DNA of 6,196 nt from JBHHZJ01 sp046758005 (GTDB lineage Bacteria > Pseudomonadota > Alphaproteobacteria > Kiloniellales > J153): the NCBI GenBank assembly GCA_046758005.1, contig JBHHZJ010000144.1, positions 1 to 6,196 of the forward strand, given 5' to 3'. The first letter of the stretch is position 1. The number at the start of each line of letters is the position of its first letter. The notes under the pieces are model-generated. The model had not been told where the DNA came from. It did no database searches and saw only the letters and a list, made by a program, of their open reading frames with translations. Positions 5,992 to 6,196 of the stretch are shown one piece after another. The position numbers were made by a program, and so were the translations under genes.

Positions 5992-6099
5992 CGGTGGCCG
6001 GAAAACGGAAACGACGATTGCGCGCGCCGCGCCGCGATTTGGCCGGCCAGACGTGCCGGCGTCGGCCTATGGCCTACCGGACGACCGGGGGGTCCGGAT

Positions 6100-6196
6100 T
6101 TAGTTCGGCACGATTCGCCACCGTCCGTCGGCCTGCCGGCAGGCCCTGCCGGGGATGTGCAGCTCCGCGCCCGCGAAGACGATGGTGTCCGGGAAC
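6100..6196 (-). CDS. C-terminal end of an envelope-type protein, similar to 17 kDa surface-antigen tails (partial)
   Basis: Only the last 31 codons and TAA (6102-6100) are in the window; the gene starts beyond the right edge. The visible part contains FPDTIVFAGAELHIPGRACR followed by QADGRWRIVPN. The pattern G-x-ACRQ-x-DG-x-W-(K/R)-IV at the very end is what I know from the C-termini of 17 kDa surface-antigen-like outer-membrane proteins and related small periplasmic proteins. That is recognition of a short motif only, so the function is uncertain. It runs in the same direction as the regulator, but about 346 bases separate them, and it is probably a separate transcription unit. A perfect 16-bp palindrome (6130-6145) lies inside the coding sequence. 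Confidence 0.55.
   Translation of the reverse strand, partial: FPDTIVFAGAELHIPGRACRQADGRWRIVPN

Larger units (their letters stand above)
5754..6099. other. Intergenic region upstream of the regulator
   Basis: This stretch of about 346 bases separates the tail of an envelope-type gene from the regulator. I see no credible gene in it. The open frames on both strands are Arg/Pro/Ala-rich readings of G+C-rich DNA. Part of it (5754-5873) could encode an N-terminal extension of the regulator. An AT-richer island at about 5905-5945 stands out and holds the promoter and operator candidates. Just after the upstream gene's stop lies a short inverted repeat, CCGGAC/GTCCGG (6077-6097), without a T-run, so it is at best a weak terminator. 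Confidence 0.7.

Noticed and set aside
6077..6097. Rho-independent terminator for the right-hand gene
   Set aside because: The CCGGAC/GTCCGG stem is only six pairs with a nine-base loop and has no T-run on the minus strand.
5840..6103. Possible divergent plus-strand gene in the intergenic region
   Set aside because: The 87 codons are Arg/Ala/Pro-rich, no ribosome site is visible, and the frame crosses the promoter and operator candidates and ends inside the neighbouring gene.
6130..6145. Perfect 16-bp palindrome GGCCTGCCGGCAGGCC
   Set aside because: It falls inside the coding tail of the right-hand gene and is explained by the Gly-Arg-Ala-Cys-Arg-Gln-Ala codons in G+C-rich DNA. I saw no second copy.

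Overview
The window is very G+C rich (about two thirds by eye). It is almost entirely coded on the minus strand, so genes are read from right to left. It looks like a chromosomal piece of a Gram-negative bacterium, most likely an alphaproteobacterium. Three things point there: a separate glycyl-tRNA synthetase alpha subunit (GlyQ) whose wording resembles alphaproteobacterial GlyQ, a periplasmic (non-lipoprotein) solute-binding protein, and a C-terminal fragment resembling 17 kDa surface-antigen-type envelope proteins. The phylum call is inference from protein wording and is not proven.

Layout from right to left, in the direction of transcription. (1) 6100-6196 is the 31-residue tail of an envelope-type protein that enters from outside the window. 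(2) 5754-6099 is an intergenic region of about 346 bp. It holds a small AT-rich island with a candidate promoter, a GlpR-like operator palindrome and two further G+C-rich palindromes. (3) 4926-5753 is a DeoR-family regulator very like GlpR. (4) 3849-4922 is a MalK/UgpC-type ABC ATPase that starts at GTG three bases after the regulator's stop. (5) 2474-3769 is a UgpB-like periplasmic binding protein. (6) A short spacer follows with three 11-bp repeats and a strong hairpin plus T-run (candidate intra-operon terminator or attenuator). (7) 1500-2384 is a UgpA/MalF-type permease. (8) 602-1471 is a UgpE/MalG-type permease. (9) 515-601 is a short gap with a candidate promoter. (10) 1-514 is the N-terminal 171 residues of GlyQ, running off the left edge.

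Items 3 to 8 form one operon in the order glpR-ugpC-ugpB-ugpA-ugpE. This is a complete carbohydrate-uptake (CUT1-type) ABC importer behind a dedicated regulator. The regulator's closeness to GlpR, whose effector is glycerol-3-phosphate, and six apparent matches to the seven ligand contacts of E. coli UgpB point to glycerol-3-phosphate or a related glycerophosphodiester as substrate. One contact, a glutamate, is replaced, so the exact ligand is open. No catabolic enzyme (GlpD, GlpK, UgpQ) lies inside the window.

I see no mobile element, CRISPR array, tRNA, rRNA or defence system. The parts most worth a second look are regulatory: the hairpin between binding protein and permease, the triple repeat next to it, and the palindrome cluster before the regulator.
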